A stretch of 64,000 nucleotides of DNA from CAVRCA01 sp965218045 (GTDB lineage: Bacteria > Pseudomonadota > Alphaproteobacteria > Acetobacterales > Acetobacteraceae): NCBI GenBank assembly GCA_965218045.1, contig CBDCJX010000009.1:558001-622000 (forward strand), given 5' to 3'. A model generated the notes under the pieces. It was not told where the DNA came from. It saw nothing but the letters and a program-made list of their open reading frames with translations, and did no database searches. Below are positions 63,280 through 64,000 of the stretch, piece after piece. The position numbers were made by a program, and so were the translations under genes. How positions within the stretch are numbered: position 1 is the first letter of the stretch; each line of letters opens with the position of its first letter.

Positions 63280-64000
63280 GTGCGCGGCTGGCCGCTGCTG
63301 CTGGCGGCGATCGTGCTGGCGGCGGCGCCGCTCGGCCTGCCGCTCTATGCCATGACCCTGCTGACCGAAGCGCTCATCCTCGGGCTGCTGGCGATGAGCC
63401 TCGATCTCATGGTGGGCTACACGCGGCTGATCAGTTTCGGCCACGCCGCCGCCTACGGTCTCGGCGCCTATGCCTCGGGCTACCTTCTGCTGCACACGCC
63501 GCTGCCGCTGCCCTTCGCGGTGCTGGCGGCGAGCCTGCTGGCGGGCGTGGTGGGGATCGGCATCGCGTGGGTCTGCACCCTGGCCACCGGCGTATCGTTC
63601 TCCATGCTGACCCTGACATTCGCGCAGTTGCTGTACGCGGTGGCCTTCAAATGGACCAGCGTGACCGGCGCGTCCGACGGGCTGGCTGGCATCCCCCGAC
63701 GCGCCGGCCCGTTCGGCCTCACGGTGTTGCAGACCAAGAACGGCTACTATTATCTCGTGCTGGCCTGTCTGCTTGGCTGCTACGCGTTCTGCCGCTCGCT
63801 GGTGGCCTCGCCGTTCGGCGCGGTGCTGCGCGGCATCCGGGAGAACGAGCCAAAAACCCTGTCGCTGGGCTACAATACGCGGCTCTACAAGATCGCGGTG
63901 GTGGCGGTGTCGTTCGCGCTGGGCGGGCTGGCCGGCGCGCTGTATGCGCCGTTCGCCGGGTTCGCCAATACCGAGCTGCTGTTCTGGCTGCTGTCCGGTC
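63280..64000 (+). CDS. livM: Branched-chain amino acid ABC transporter permease LivM, cut by window edge
   Basis: Reads from GTG at 63280 and is open to the right edge (240 codons). Motifs are LDLMVGYTRLISFGHAAAYG, the membrane helices that follow, and the conserved FGAVLRGIRENEPKTLSLGY loop. The ATP-binding genes livG and livF are expected downstream. Confidence 0.93.
   Translation, partial: MRGWPLLLAAIVLAAAPLGLPLYAMTLLTEALILGLLAMSLDLMVGYTRLISFGHAAAYGLGAYASGYLLLHTPLPLPFAVLAASLLAGVVGIGIAWVCTLATGVSFSMLTLTFAQLLYAVAFKWTSVTGASDGLAGIPRRAGPFGLTVLQTKNGYYYLVLACLLGCYAFCRSLVASPFGAVLRGIRENEPKTLSLGYNTRLYKIAVVAVSFALGGLAGALYAPFAGFANTELLFWLLSG

Overview
The window is about 68% GC, gene-dense DNA from an alphaproteobacterium. 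The order mnmE-mnmG-rsmG-parA-parB with convergent leuS-lptE-holA, a malic enzyme fused to a phosphotransacetylase-like domain next to mutS, HWE-type signalling proteins, TIGR02281-like retropepsins and a PEP-CTERM protein fit Rhodospirillales, most likely Acetobacteraceae. The par locus, with two parS sites inside rsmG, makes this a chromosomal region that is probably origin-proximal.

1-20.5 kb: the 5' part of mutS (cut by the left edge) is divergent from maeB. Regulators follow: a PAS protein with an HWE-type phosphoacceptor region but no ATPase domain, a Crp/Fnr regulator, and a divergent histidine kinase/receiver pair. Next come the helicase hrpB, an HtrA-like lipoprotein protease co-directional with an OmpR-type two-component pair, a TetR-controlled SDR/MFS operon with a double palindromic operator, a zinc/cadmium efflux pair (CDF plus PIB-ATPase), and a lone PEP-CTERM protein behind a good sigma-54 promoter.

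20.6-37 kb: envelope and glycan functions. These are a DAGK-type lipid kinase, an LpxH-like phosphatase, two GT4 glycosyltransferases, two tandem GT9-like proteins with helical N-terminal extensions, a two-lobed retropepsin-like protein and a GT2-methyltransferase fusion. Metabolic and hypothetical genes are mixed in: dienelactone hydrolase, a DHA2 MFS pump, a DUF429-like protein, an EctD-like dioxygenase and a DUF900-type hydrolase.

37.2-39.4 kb: an accessory island. It holds a decayed IS630 element bounded by a 30-bp direct repeat, a proline-rich protein of unknown function with its own sigma-70 promoter and short inverted-repeat-like ends, and a broken gene.

39.4-53.9 kb: HAD hydrolase, flavodoxin, an ada gene with an apparent N-terminal frameshift and a peptide-binding protein. 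Then the housekeeping core: leuS-lptE-holA converging on a run of overlapping genes transcribed leftward (ferredoxin-mnmE-mnmG-rsmG-parA-parB).

54-64 kb: catabolic genes mixed with decayed ones. A DUF255 (YyaL-like) pseudogene and an SMP-30 remnant flank an HpcH/HpaI aldolase. Then an N-acyl-D-amino-acid deacylase, a small lipoprotein, a class III aminotransferase, a PhnB-like protein and a branched-chain-type ABC importer (binding protein, LivH, and LivM cut by the right edge). No tRNA, rRNA or CRISPR array was seen.
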